Notes: generated from the sequence alone by a model not told the origin. 64,000 nucleotides of DNA from Paramecium tetraurelia (GCF_000165425.1 NW_001799211.1:248001-312000); one strand, 5' to 3'; shown: positions 1-10,846, counted from the stretch's first letter. Numbers and translations are program-made.

Positions 1-848
1 TCATACTATTGATGTGTAAGTAACTCTCCGTTGAAATCAAAGCACATATCGTCTTGACTTTCTAATTCGCCTACTTATTTGTTAATATCATTAAACAAAG
101 CTTTATATGCATCTTTCTAGTCTGTGACGTATCTCCAAATTCTGACATTGTTATCTTTAGCGAAATTCCCTGAGAATGTATGCACTGTTCTTTATATCAA
201 ATTTTAATAATCTTTGAATTTCATGTTTCTATCTACTTGCAGAACCTCACTATCGAATGTTTGTCTCTGCATTCTGTCTTAAGATATTTATTTGATAATA
301 GAGGGATAAAGCAAGACGCATTTAATCTAAAGATGAATACATTATAAATACTCGTAACAAATTTACAGCCACTTATTTGTCCTTGCCACTGCCATTCGAA
401 CTTCTGATTATTGCAGTGTTTGAATAATATGATGTAAAAAATTCCCAAATTTCTTTATCAATAACTACATAGTCCACATTTTCTTATAAATCTTGTTTCA
501 TGTAAGTATTCCATGGATGATTGCTGATTGGATAGTACTTAAAACATTTCTACACATTATCCTCCAAATCATCGTTAATTCTTTCGAGTGTGATTCTTCC
601 AAAGTATTTACAGGGTGCTTTGTTAGCCACGATCTCATCATAGGAAACGTATTGCTTCCATTGATTTAGCCATCTTATATTTTCCATTTAAAATACTTAG
701 TGCTTAAAACATAAAACTAGGTGTTGGCGTCTGATGAGAATCTCTTACAAAACGTTTCTTGAAGCTTCTTGTACTCCAGCGCTTGCTTCTTCAACTTATC
801 AGCTGTATGTTGCGACACCTGAATGTCATTGAATTTCTCCTCTTGCAT
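1..848 (-). CDS. Ubiquitin carboxyl-terminal hydrolase, N-terminal DUSP part (partial)
   Basis: The reading frame starts at ATG 846-848 (MQEEKFNDIQVSQ) and runs off the left edge, so the C-terminal protease domain is not in the window. Two introns are inferred, 696-717 (22 nt) and 327-351 (25 nt), giving about 267 codons. After a short helical leader, residues near 65-145 resemble a DUSP domain: WLNQWKQYV, then HPWNTYM, then VDYVVIDKEIWEFFTSYY, then GKDKQVAVNLLR. DUSP domains occur at the N-terminus of a subset of ubiquitin-specific proteases such as USP4/USP15. The stretch that follows (about residues 170-265) would be the linker or ubiquitin-like region. Deubiquitinase function is inferred from the DUSP match only, since the Cys/His catalytic boxes lie outside the window. 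Confidence 0.7.
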
Positions 849-1010
849 AAATTTTTTAATAAAATTAGAATTTAATATAGTTGATATTTAAACAATTATA
901 AATCAAGGTTTTCTTACTTTTTCTATAAGATTTTAATTATTCAATTGATCAACCCCAATATAAAAATGTTATATCAAATAAATTAAAATTTATGTGATAA
1001 TAAATTTAAT

Positions 1011-1992
1011 ATGAATTATAATTATTATCGAACTCAACACGATAATTTAAGAGTGATACATTAGAATTCACTCTCTGTTGGGAAATTGAAAAAGGGAATT
1101 GTATTTCAGAATTATCCTTTCAATCCAGTTTAGGGTTATAACTCAACATTTTAGGTGCGTCCACAAACATCTTAAACCTAACCTGTCAAGAAACCCTCCA
1201 CTGCTTAAGTGATAATAAATAAATAACCAAATAGTCGATTCGCCATGTTCCGAGAGCCGCAACTTCTCAGAGTCAGCGGTAACCTAATATGCTCTTTTCA
1301 GAGTAACCTAATAATCTTGAGATGGAGACAAAGCCAAGTAAGAGATTTATGAAGATATACTTTATGAAAAGTAATCTCGCCTGCCTAATTTAGCCAACTA
1401 TCGAACAATTCTACACAATCTCATGAATAATAAAGTTAAGGCACTCCCCCCTGGAGACAGGAGGAGACTATCCGTACTTAACATAGTGTAAGACAAGTTT
1501 AAAGAACTTACTATCTCAGAGATTAATCTCTTGATCTGTCAACACGAACTCTCTGAAAAGTTCTATATCTATTTTTCAGGTACAAACCACCATCTAACTT
1601 TAGATTCTGAATGGATTCCATGCAGCAAATGTTGTCAATCACCAATATTCTTGGTTTTAAGTCCACAAGCACAAAAAACAGACATATTTTGCTGTCAATG
1701 TTCTCGAAATCTATAAAATCCCCCTTAATCAGCCTTTTAGAGCACTACGCTCATTCCTAAACAATCATTTTCACAATATGGCCATTCATTGTAGGAGCAG
1801 AAGGAAAGACAAAAGGTGAGCAGGATGATAATATCAGGAAAATATCGAAAGGTTAACTTGAAGGAAATATATAATGAAGTCTAAGAACCTTAGCAAAAGG
1901 AAGAATCTTTCAATATTGAATTCCCTGTCAAAGAGAAACAATAAGAGAGCACTATTTTAGAGTTGAAAGACTTAATTAATGAATTATTCTGA
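1011..1992 (+). CDS. Unknown protein with two CXXC pairs
   Basis: The frame opens at ATG 1011 (MNYNYYRTQHDNLRV) and ends at TGA 1990-1992. One intron is needed near 1283-1325. The best choice is a 19-nt intron starting at gtaacctaata and ending cttgag; a 43-nt alternative also keeps frame. The result is about 320 or 312 aa. The central part (EIYEDILYEKQSRLPNL, then PPGDRRRLSVLN) is helical. Near residue 200 come CSKCCQ and CCQCSRN, which could form a small zinc site. The C-terminus is rich in Q, K and E. I do not recognise the family. The gene converges on the p25-alpha gene with only 16 nt between stops. Exon-intron structure at the single junction is the weak point. Confidence 0.55.
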
Positions 1993-2008
1993 TTTAATTA
2001 TACAAGCA

Positions 2009-4068
2009 TCATTGCAATCTATATATCGTACCATTTACCAGGTCATCAAAATTATAATTTTCATTCTCATTTTATTTTGACTCCTTCTAAAGGAATCTAT
2101 ATTTAATTTCATCTAATATACCAAAGAATTTTGCTTATAATCTAATATAGTTATTTCGATACTTATTTTATTTAATATAAATCTTTGAGGCATTCTGAGA
2201 CTAAAATATCCTCTCCAAAAGATAAACAATCTAAAATTACATTAATTTAAGTACTCTTTAAATATAGTTTGGTATGGTTTAATATATGATTATGGCTATG
2301 ATGCTTATCGTTTCCACAAACTAAGACTTATCAAGGTATACTTAATCAGAATACTCCTGTCCTTCTTAATTAAGTGAGGCAACTGAATAAAATACCTAAG
2401 TTAATTAAGTTTGTGAAATTAAAATATTTGAGAGTTCAAAATCTTAACAAAATTTTAAAAATTCTGGGAGACTTAAGATTTAATTTTATTATTATTTAGA
2501 ATATTCTTAAAAATACCAATTAAAAACAGGTTAGATTATTTCATATAATTAAATCTAATTTAATAGTTTAATAATAATACAATCTGATCATCCTATAGGA
2601 GTTCAACCAAAATTTACAATATTTATTCTTTATTTTCATCAGAAATCTATTTCTCTAGTGGTAATAAATGCTATTAAATGAGATCACTCACTTCCATGCC
2701 GCACTTATCTGCTATCAACCCAATGCTTGATTAAAGCTAAGCAAATGTCATCTTCCCATTCGTTAACTAATTGTTTTTTTATGATGTTTTTATAGATTGA
2801 GCCCCACAGAGCTTTGAATAAATCACATCAGCTTCAGTTTATGGTATAATATTATTCAGAATTCCAGTGTGCAATAATAATTTGTTAAATTTACTTTTTT
2901 GTAGAGATTATATATTAGTTGGTTCTCCACTTTAAGCATAAAATTCAAACAGTCTCTTTAGAGATGTAAGAGTTTATTAATCAATTTCCAACATAACCTT
3001 AGATTACTTCATTAATGATATATTTGCTCTACTTTCATTCGACTTCGAATTAGTACTTCCAACATAGGTATTTTAATTATTTGCATGAGTTACATAATTA
3101 TTTTAACTACTGTTCATTATTTGACTTTATTAATTATAATTATCCCATTTACACAATCTACTTTTCTCAATATTGTAAAACAATCTTCCTTTATCACTTT
3201 AAGTTCTATTCAATTTTAGAAGGTATTAACTAAAAGCCTATGAATTTTCAATTTTATCTAAAAGCAATCTAAATTAAGTGAACTCATCTAGATTTGGTAT
3301 AGCTTTAGAGATAATTATTAAACTTTCTACAAAGTTATTCAGGGTGAATATATAGTTTCCAGTTTCCTATAAATTGAATAGAGGTTATCGAATCTAAATA
3401 TTATCAAATATCATCTAAGCTTAAGATTAATTTATGTAATTTGGCAATAATTCACATAAGTTCAAGAACTGCATGAACTACCATTATACTTTACTTAAAT
3501 TCGAACTTTGATCCTCAAAGATAAATTTATGTAGATTTGTTAATTGTTATAAGATTGGCATAACAAATTCCTTCATTTCGTGATTGATGGGTTACAATAC
3601 AAATTGTATCTATTGTCCGAATTCAGTAAAATTCAATATTTTTTGTGACAGGATAGACAAATACTCATTGTACAAATTTAAAAAAGCTTAACGTACATTC
3701 TGTTATGGATATATCATCATAGCCAATTTAGGAATTAGATTTTAAAATTATTCGAGCGTGAGACTTTCATTATTCTTTGTGTGAGAGGCATACAAAATCT
3801 CGCAATCCCTATTGGATAACAATTGAGGTGATATCTGAGCGTCGGAGAGCATTTTAATAAATTTATTAGACTTAAGAAATCGAGTGTTGTTTCGATTACC
3901 AAAACTAGTGTAAAATTTGAATACTATTCGAATATTCAGTTTTATATCTTCTATTACTATGGCTTTTTTCTCGGGTGACCGAGTTTTACTTTAAGATATG
4001 ATCGATTAACGAGTATTGGCTAGTGTTTCATTTAATTATTCTGCAATCACAGGCATTCCGAGATTCAT
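2009..4068 (-). CDS. Protein with two p25-alpha (TPPP-like) modules
   Basis: Start ATG 4066-4068 (MNLGMPVIAEQLNETLAN), stop TGA 2009-2011, one intron at 2555-2580 (26 nt), 677 aa. Two repeats of the same order are visible. Repeat 1 has IRIVFKFYTSFG, then RFLKSNKFIKMLSDAQI, then LTLEQFQNLIPKLA. Repeat 2 has LKRLFEFYAQSGEP, then SKFNKLLLHTGIL, then ADVIYSKLCGAQS, then MTFAQLQSSIGLIADK. Each is followed by a conserved segment of the type FLxxCxxxxLLPxxxxQxQ (QFMQFLNLCELLPNYINQ; LPEFLKFCQDFELSNIL). p25-alpha/TPPP proteins bind and bundle microtubules and are common in ciliated protists, so a cytoskeletal or axonemal role is likely. The gene is divergent from the membrane-protein gene starting at 4148 with a 79-nt shared upstream region. 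Confidence 0.8.
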
Positions 4069-4147
4069 TTTAATTTTGGAACATTATATCATCTGTTGAT
4101 TGTCCTTTTGTAAATATTGATTGAAAGAATCCAATTCATTTTCATCT
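4069..4147. promoter_or_regulatory. Short divergent intergenic (putative bidirectional promoter)
   Basis: These 79 nt separate the start codons of two divergently oriented genes, the p25-alpha gene on the minus strand and the small membrane-protein gene on the plus strand. All upstream signals for both genes must fit here or within the neighbouring coding sequence. I see no clear motif beyond general AT-richness. The call rests on gene orientation only. Confidence 0.35.
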
Positions 4148-4750
4148 ATGTTTTATGTTTTCCTTTATCTATCCTGTATCATTTTGGTTATCATAATCGT
4201 TAATAAAAATAAATAATTAGTATTTGTCATATGGAATCCTATTATTTGCTTCTATCATCTTTCCTATTTTTGTACATCTTTCCAAATTAAATTATTTCAT
4301 TTTCGAACGAGTCCACTTAATTGTCCTCTTACGGCCCCATTTAAGGTGTTTCATAATAATCAACTATTTACTGCCCATCAGTCAACCTATTCAAAACATG
4401 TCGAAAAGGCTTTATGTATGCTTTATCCTATTGGTTTATCTTGTACACTTACAGCAATAGTGATGTTGATTAGTTATAGGTTCTTTAATTGGCTGTGCTT
4501 TTCTTCAATAAATTATTTAATAGTCAAAAGCATAACTAGAGCAGTATAGCATTTTGAATTTATTTAAGCTTCAGATGAAATCACAGGGAAACTTACAGAG
4601 CTTAATCCCAAATCATTACACTACATAGATAAAGCTATATACTAAAAGAAGGGTTTTCTTTATGGAATGCTATATATACTATTTTTCGTTCTAGCCTGTA
4701 TATTCCTATATGCTGCTCTCTATAGAATCATCTCCATTATATTAAAATGA
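4148..4750 (+). CDS. Small membrane protein, about three transmembrane segments
   Basis: A single intronless frame of 201 codons from ATG 4148 (MFYVFLYLSCIILVIIIVNK) to TGA 4748-4750. Hydrophobic segments lie at about residues 4-19 (signal anchor), 90-108 (LSCTLTAIVMLISYRFF) and 178-199 (GMLYILFFVLACIFLYAALY). The loop between the second and third segments is polar and helical (FEFIQASDEITGKLTELN). I considered a later ATG at 4232, but it lies in another frame and cannot be joined to the downstream coding part by a normal intron. The family is not recognised. The 3' end overlaps the open frame of the convergent macro-like gene. Confidence 0.6.
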
Positions 4751-5137
4751 TCTCATCTATCTTCGTATTTATTGATCGTAATCGATTTCATAGAGCGGTG
4801 GCAAGAGTGCAAAGAAAATAAAATCAAAATCTAATTCTTCTGCATGTGTATAGATAACATCTCCAAAATCTATAGTCTATTTCTTTCTCTAACAACTGAG
4901 TAGATTTTCATACATTTGTTTCCCACCCATTTTAAGGATTTGCCGTGAGAGATGGCTGGTGACATTAAATTGAGGATCAGCCATAGCTACAACAGCATCT
5001 ACATTTTCATCAATCAATTTCCCTTAGGTTAACTTTATTGTGATATTATGGATGATTTTCTCCATAATCAATTGAGTAGAATGAGTTTCTTATTGTACTT
5101 AAGTATTTTATTCATAAACACAGCAATACTATCCCAT
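4613..5137 (-). CDS. Macro-domain-like protein with MG..CC N-terminus
   Basis: Start ATG 5135-5137; the next in-frame TGA is at 4613-4615 (174 aa). The body resembles a macro (ADP-ribose-binding) domain: ITIKLTQGKLIDENVDAVVA, then LSRQILKMGG, then FGDVIYTHAEEL, then FIFFALLPP. The usual N-A-A-N and Gly-rich binding loops are replaced (AMADPQFNVTS), so ADP-ribose binding is doubtful. The N-terminus MGQYCC has Gly2 followed by Cys5 and Cys6, a pattern seen in N-myristoylated and palmitoylated proteins. The frame stays open about 140 nt past the convergent membrane-protein stop at 4750. Either the two coding regions overlap tail to tail or the macro gene is truncated or decayed downstream of LLPP, where a normal macro domain should continue for another 60 or so residues. 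Confidence 0.5.
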
Positions 5138-5163
5138 AAATTAAATATTAATGTATGATTAAA

Positions 5164-5512
5164 TCACTTTTTGATTTGTTTCACTATTTTCACTTCTTCT
5201 ACCAAGAAAGCTCTGATGATGCGATTTTTTAAGGCTCCAGCACTCAATACTCCTCCATATGGTCTTGATACTGTTCTTTGTCTTCTGGCAAGTTACTTAA
5301 GTTTTGTAGGTCTAATGCGTTTGAGTCCATTTAAGACAACATTCAAATTAGAATCTGCACAAGTTGAAGCACTAGTCTTTTTATTTGGGTATTAAACAAC
5401 AACGTTACCACCTAACATGGAGTATTTTAATACCTGGTGTCTTGACCTTTCTAATCTTATTAGATCTTGTATTATAGCTGGTTCTTCTACGATATGTAAT
5501 TCTTACGCCCAT
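5164..5512 (-). CDS. RPL34: 60S ribosomal protein eL34 (RPL34)
   Basis: Start ATG 5510-5512, stop TGA 5164-5166, one 22-nt intron at 5412-5433, 108 aa. The sequence follows eL34 closely: [19 protein letters not shown], then KVKTPGGNVVVQY, then [17 protein letters not shown], then VSRPYGG, then [19 protein letters not shown]. It is a structural protein of the large ribosomal subunit. Of the four zinc-coordinating cysteines found in animal eL34 only the first is kept (STCADS); the second pair is replaced by LSAGAL, so this form probably lacks the zinc finger. The gene sits 26 nt upstream of the macro-like gene on the same strand. Confidence 0.93.
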
Positions 5513-6149
5513 TTCTTAAAATCTTAATTAAAAATTTTTTTAATATTTTTATCAAAACAAAATATAGAAGAGCAACAGAAGATTAACTCTAAAATCCTAT
5601 TAAATTTGCTAAAAGTTTAACTACCATAATCCACCTAAATAAAGGAAAATAATTATTTTTCATAAATTCTTTGTTAGAAAATATACAATATATTGATTAT
5701 AATTCATATTTCACTTTTTTAATGAGCCTTTATTGATTATATTTAATTATTGACTATTAAGTAAAGTTAGATTATCCAATTATGTGAAACCATTTTTTTA
5801 AGTAAACCAAAAGAATTATAACTTGAATTGAGGATATTTAGCTTGTATAAAAATATTTTTAACTACAAAAAGAGGATAAAATAGACTAATTTAAATTGAT
5901 TTCATAACCAAATAATTTGAAAAAATGGAATGTCTTGAAATTTAAGAATATTTGAAATAGATAAATCTAAAGTAATTTATTTTACTAATTTCAAATGATA
6001 AATGATTATTGAAAAAATAGTTAAAAACCAATCTTAAAAAATTGTTTATAAAACAATAGCCAAATTAATTCAAAATCAACTAATAGAGATGATCTATTTT
6101 TTCATTATTAGTTTTAGATATATAATAAAATTATAATTATCACAAATTT
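5513..6149. other. AT-rich intergenic region, no convincing gene
   Basis: These 637 nt lie between the PARG stop and the eL34 start, both on the minus strand, and should contain the eL34 promoter. Base composition is extremely AT-rich. Short open frames exist on both strands, but TGA is the only stop in this code and is rare in such sequence, so they are not informative. I see no tRNA- or snRNA-like structure. Confidence 0.5.
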
Positions 6150-7193
6150 TCAACAAATTTTATCTAGAATATTTTTTTAACTTGAATTCAATATGGCTTT
6201 CAATAAATTCCCAACTGTTTGATACCTCTTTTTGCACAATTCTAATCGCTTTCCTTAATCATTATAAGCTTTATCATCTAATCCATTAAATATTATGGTG
6301 CCATTTGGACAAGCCTAACTAAATGAGATCCATTAAATTAAAGTTTTTAATTGTTTGTCTCCTCCATAAATACCACATCCCCATTTACCAGTCGAAATAA
6401 TTTACTATTAACTGCCTTAGAATCCACTGAAAGATTTATTCAACTCTCTAAATATGGCTTCCTAAGTGAATTAATAACCTTAAGGTTTCGTAGCGAAATA
6501 TATAGCATCAATAGCAATTAAAGTTTGCCCTTTGTTTTGATATTTTGCAGGGATGCAAACAAAACTATCCTCATAGCCTCTGTATTAATTAAATTGAAGT
6601 ATTCCTGAAATTATTAAACTTTCTTTATCTCCTAGTTATGAAGTGAATAAAGAGGCAATAATGGCTTCCGGATTTATTAACAATAAAACTTCTTCTTAAA
6701 CACATCCTCTTCCAGCTGCTACCTTACCACCAAAATAGCGATCACTAAAGTCAACAATTCCACAATTCAAATGATCTTCATTCTTTTTTTTTTCAAATTT
6801 GAAATCTGAGAGTGGGAGTTGACTATTTATCCAATTAGGAACATCGACCAATGAATTTCTTTGATAAACTATTTCTGGTAAGTTGAAATACTCTGGGGAG
6901 TCAACACATTAATTAAAGTAATTGATGAGACATTTCAGCTTTTCTAGTTAACTTCCTTATAAATAATAGGTAGAAAAACTGAAATACTAAGGAAATTTGA
7001 AGTTCTATACAGATTGTTATATGGTTAATTCAAAATACATAAGACTTAGGAGTGAAAATACGGTTTTTCTGGATAAGGCAAGTGATTGATTTTGCAATAA
7101 CAACTGTATTTATGGTTTTTATTGAAGTAATTATTGAACTGATTCAATCATAAAGGGTAATGTTGTGTTTTTGAATTTTTCCTAGCATTTCAT
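6150..7193 (-). CDS. Poly(ADP-ribose) glycohydrolase (PARG)
   Basis: An intronless frame of 348 codons, start ATG 7191-7193 (MKCQEKFKNTTLPFMIESVQ), stop TGA 6150-6152. It covers the PARG catalytic domain: an N-terminal helical part with FPQYFSFSTYYLQGSQ, then LEKLKCLINYF, then GIVDFSDRYFGGKVAAGRG, CVQEEVLLLINPEAI, LIISGILQFNQYRGYED, TLIAIDAIYF, IFRELNKSFSGF, STGKWGCGIYGGDKQLKTLI. PARG removes poly(ADP-ribose) chains from proteins by exo-glycosidic cleavage. The catalytic QEE pair is intact. The preceding glycine loop reads GGK instead of the usual GGG and is one residue longer. Length suits a minimal catalytic-domain PARG without the long regulatory N-terminus of animals. Confidence 0.92.
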
Positions 7194-7348
7194 TATTTCA
7201 ATGCATTTTTCAACTTAAGGATTTACCTTGTTTGATATTGTTATTTGCTCCTGTAATTTAAACTGCTTATATTAATAATAATAATTTTAGTTTTGATTAG
7301 TGAATTGTTGCATTTATTTTTTTATTTTAATATTATTTTAAATCTAAA

Positions 7349-10300
7349 ATGATAAGGTTGAGGAATATTATAGGATCTGCTCTTCATATTCAGACATCTT
7401 TATTTAGGTTTTCGACCCAAGCTCCCCAACAACCTAATGATTAATTCAATAAAAAGGTATTATTCGCTGGGAAGAGTGCCGATAAACCAAAAAAATAACA
7501 TTAAAGATCAGAATAGAAACACTCATAATAACAAAAAAAAGAGGGAAATGAAAATCAGTAGCATGAATAGAGTGCTCCATACAGGCAATAGGAAAGACAT
7601 TTCGATAGATAATAATTCCATAAGTAAAAGGTTGATGAGCCTAAATTTTATAGAGGTGACAGAGATCGCAGATCACCTGATCAATAATAATAATAATAAT
7701 AAGAATAATAGGAAACTCCTAAAAAAACAGGAATATTATTTGGGAATAAAAGCAAAGATGCTAAATTGGTAGCAGCAAAATTTTAAACTAAAAGAGTTTT
7801 CAATTAAATTCTGAAGAAAAAGATAGAGAACGAAAAACAAAATGAAAAAATATTTATAGATCAACTGAATTAGGCTTAAAACATACACAACATCCATGAA
7901 AGAAACTCAAAATTAATTGATCTCTATGCAAGTCAAAGTAAATGGGATAAAGTTAAAGATATATTTAAATCAGAAAAGTAATTTAATTCTGGTGTCTATT
8001 CTGCCTATATAAATCAAACAGCCTCTCATTCTGTTGACCTTGCAGACTACGAACAACTGAAAGCCCTTATAAAAAAAGTTGGCGATAGAGCTCACAAACT
8101 CCAACCAGAAGCATTTCAATCTCTTTATTATATGATTTTCAATCTTGATTTATTTCCAAATGAAAAAGTATAAAATCTTATTAATAATCATTTTAGGCTA
8201 AAGAATTGGAGCATCTGATCAATATTGTGACAACCCATCACTTAACTCCCTAATTTGATTTAACATACTTCTAAACTCTTTTGGAGGAGTAGTCAATAGA
8301 GAATGAAAAAGCAAGCCATTTGGCGGTCATTAAAGTTTTCAATCAATATTTTGAAAGATATGTCTAACAGAACAAAGGTAAGTCAACAGTGGATTTGCCA
8401 AATCTTAACATTGCATTTGCCATAGCAGTCAAATCAACAATTCTTTATAATACAAATGATGCTTAGAATTTCCTCAATAACTTAAAAGCCTTTCAATAGC
8501 TGGCTGAAAATAATGTCAAGTTAGATGATTTAGTTAGATATGCACAATAGTAATCTTTAATTTTAATGTTAGTATTTCCTTAAAAGAGGATTCCTTCACC
8601 TAATTATTGGAATTATTCAAAGGAATCAGAAATCCTAATTTTATATTCTTATTTGAAGAAGCATTAAAGAAATTAGATGCAAATGGTAAGGAAGTCCTGG
8701 CCATTAATAAGGAATAATTGGAAAAGCTCTATTTTGAAAAAGCAGAGAACTTACCTATAAGACAAGCTGAACTTTTTGGTTTATTTGCAGATCGCTTCCA
8801 ATATCCTGAATTGACAGTTGAGATCTTCTAGAACCATAAATAAAATAAGTAAAACGAGTATTCAAGTTTCTTGTATCAAAAAGCTATTGGAGTCTTAATA
8901 GACTAATCAGGAGGAAAACACATAAGCAATGCAGTGGTATGATATTGATGAAAAATTTAAGATGACACTCATGCAAGAGGCCAATAGTTTCAAGGTTCCT
9001 TTATCTAAAGTTAACTATTAAATCAATCAATGCAAAGCTCATATTAAGGAAGGGCAATACTAATTGGCTTACAATCTTTTTACATAAAATGTCATAGAGG
9101 ATATAATTTTGGCATTTTAAAGGTATTTTATATGAAGATTTAAATTTAGAGAGAGAATCAGAAGATTTTTGTATAAATATGTTCAAAAAATTCACATAGG
9201 TACAACATTCAAATTAAAATCTAACATGAAAACATATTTCAAGAAAATTAAGCATGTGGATCATTTTGTGAAAAGTCTATCAGATAAATAATTGTTTGAT
9301 TTATATAAGGAAGAGAGATCAGATAATTTCTTATTAGAATGTTTAATTCAGTAGGAGGATGTGTTCGAATTTAATAAGTCGATTACATATAGAGAGGCTT
9401 TTAATTAAATTAAGACAGAGATTGCACATGGCGTATTTGACTATTAAAAATTGTAATTCCTATTTTTAATTTGATTAGATTGAACCCAATCACAGAGAGT
9501 GAATAAATTCTGAGAGAAGTGTTTGATAATTATGAACATTACGTTAAACTTGAAAAGAAATTGTTGTTTAATGAGAGAAAGTAGAAGAGAGTCTATAAAG
9601 TGATGAACTAACTGAGATAAAGACCTGGTTCGAAAAAAACATATGAGTAGACACTTTCTGAGTTGGAGCAATAATTTAAGAAAAGTACGATTGAATATGG
9701 TCTGATGAGAAACGATTTGATTGAATTTTCAGAAGTCGAATAGGTCTAGTAAATGTAAATAAGTAAGAATTCTAATTGATTTATGTAGAAATGAGGAAAC
9801 AATTATCTTAATTAGGTTTGCCAGTTGGAAAATACAAAGCAAATATTGTAACATTCTAGCCTTTGTAAGTTAATTCATAGTAGGAATAAGAAGATATTGA
9901 ATAAATTCCAAATGAAGCACTCAAAAAAGATGGTGAAAATCCAAAGTAAAAAGGAAAATCTTAAAAAACTGCTACATTCAAAAATGTTAATAAATTAGTT
10001 GAAGAATATTTGTCCAAAGTCAAAGAAGATTAAAAGAATTTGAGGAATATTGATAAATGGAGAAGATATCTCAAAACAATGTAAAAAGGTATTTAATTTA
10101 AATACAAATTGCAAAACGATAAAAATTTCTTAAAAAGAATGATTAGGAAAACTTATTAATGTGGGATTACTGATTAATCTATGAGAGAGTTAGTAAACCT
10201 CAAATTAAAAAAAAAAATGCTGAAGCCTAGAAGAAGATAATTGATTAGAAATAGATTAAAAGAAAAGCCCTCTAAATTGTCAGTATTTATCAATGGAAGT

Positions 10301-10846
10301 GTTTCATAAAATGACTTCGAATTTATGAAATACATTTACTACAATGCTTATACCTAATATGATGAATACATTAATGTGCCTCCAAGCAATTATCAAAATG
10401 AGATTTGGGATTTATTGGCCTGGGGTGTATAACACTAAGAACCAATGGGTATTGAATTAGATTAACCACTTTAGCTGTGAAATTAGGAGAATTGTATAGT
10501 AATACTTGCGGTGCTAAAATGCCTGAATACCTAGCAAGGTTGGTGGCCAACTTTTATAAATGTGAAGTTGGAGAAAACAGTAATCAATAAGTTTATAGTA
10601 TATCTAGGTTCTGAGATTCGATAGAGATGGATTAAATCATTGGAAATCGTGAATGACATTAGTACTCATAAAGTGTATTCACATACAAACGATCAAGCAT
10701 TTGTGTCCCTCTAAGATGTCGAGTTCTTACATGTATTGGAATGCAAATAGGAGTACAAAGGAATATGCAGAGCATTATTAAATACAACTCATTCCTATCG
10801 TAAGAATGTGAGATACGGTGTAACATAAAAAGAATTGTTAGTGTGA
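7349..10846 (+). CDS. Large protein with likely mitochondrial presequence, family unknown
   Basis: Nine exons; introns at 8168-8196, 8550-8572, 8937-8961, 9123-9149, 9453-9478, 9763-9788, 10449-10474 and 10567-10591 (23-29 nt). The exon sum is exactly 1097 codons. The N-terminus MIRLRNIIGSALHIQTSLFR followed by FSTQAPQQPND is a typical amphipathic, Arg-rich mitochondrial targeting sequence with a matrix-protease-like RF-ST boundary. A Q-rich low-complexity stretch follows (7682-7711). The rest is helical and lysine-rich without a domain I recognise; later landmarks are KEVLAINKEQLEKLYFEKAE, KTYQCGITDQSMRELVNLK, CGAKMPEYLARLVANFYKCE and VLECKQEYKGICRALLNTT. A role in mitochondrial RNA or ribosome biology would be plausible but is not shown. 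Stop TGA 10844-10846. Confidence 0.75.
7682..7711 (+). repeat. Poly-glutamine run encoded mostly by TAA codons
   Basis: Within the large mitochondrial-type gene the codons read CAA, six TAA, GAA, TAA, TAG, that is seven Gln, Glu, two Gln. Reassigned TAA codons make AT-rich (TAA)n microsatellites translatable as poly-Q. The run follows the presequence and probably lies in a disordered region of the mature protein. Confidence 0.8.

Noticed and set aside
2639-2825. Alternative minus-strand frame (DLFKALWGSIYKN ... HWVDSR) with a neat 21-nt intron and stop
   Set aside because: The other minus frame continues the p25-alpha repeat (MTFAQLQSSIGLIADK) through the same DNA and is conserved in pattern; the first was a chance frame, common when TGA is the only stop.
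4232-4345. ATG 4232 as start of the small membrane protein
   Set aside because: It is in a different frame from the downstream coding part, and the only phase-compatible intron would be 40 nt. ATG 4148 gives one continuous frame with a signal anchor.
5050-5065. ATG 5063-5065 as the start of the macro-like protein
   Set aside because: An upstream in-frame ATG at 5135-5137 adds a plausible acylation signal and no stop intervenes; the downstream start remains possible.
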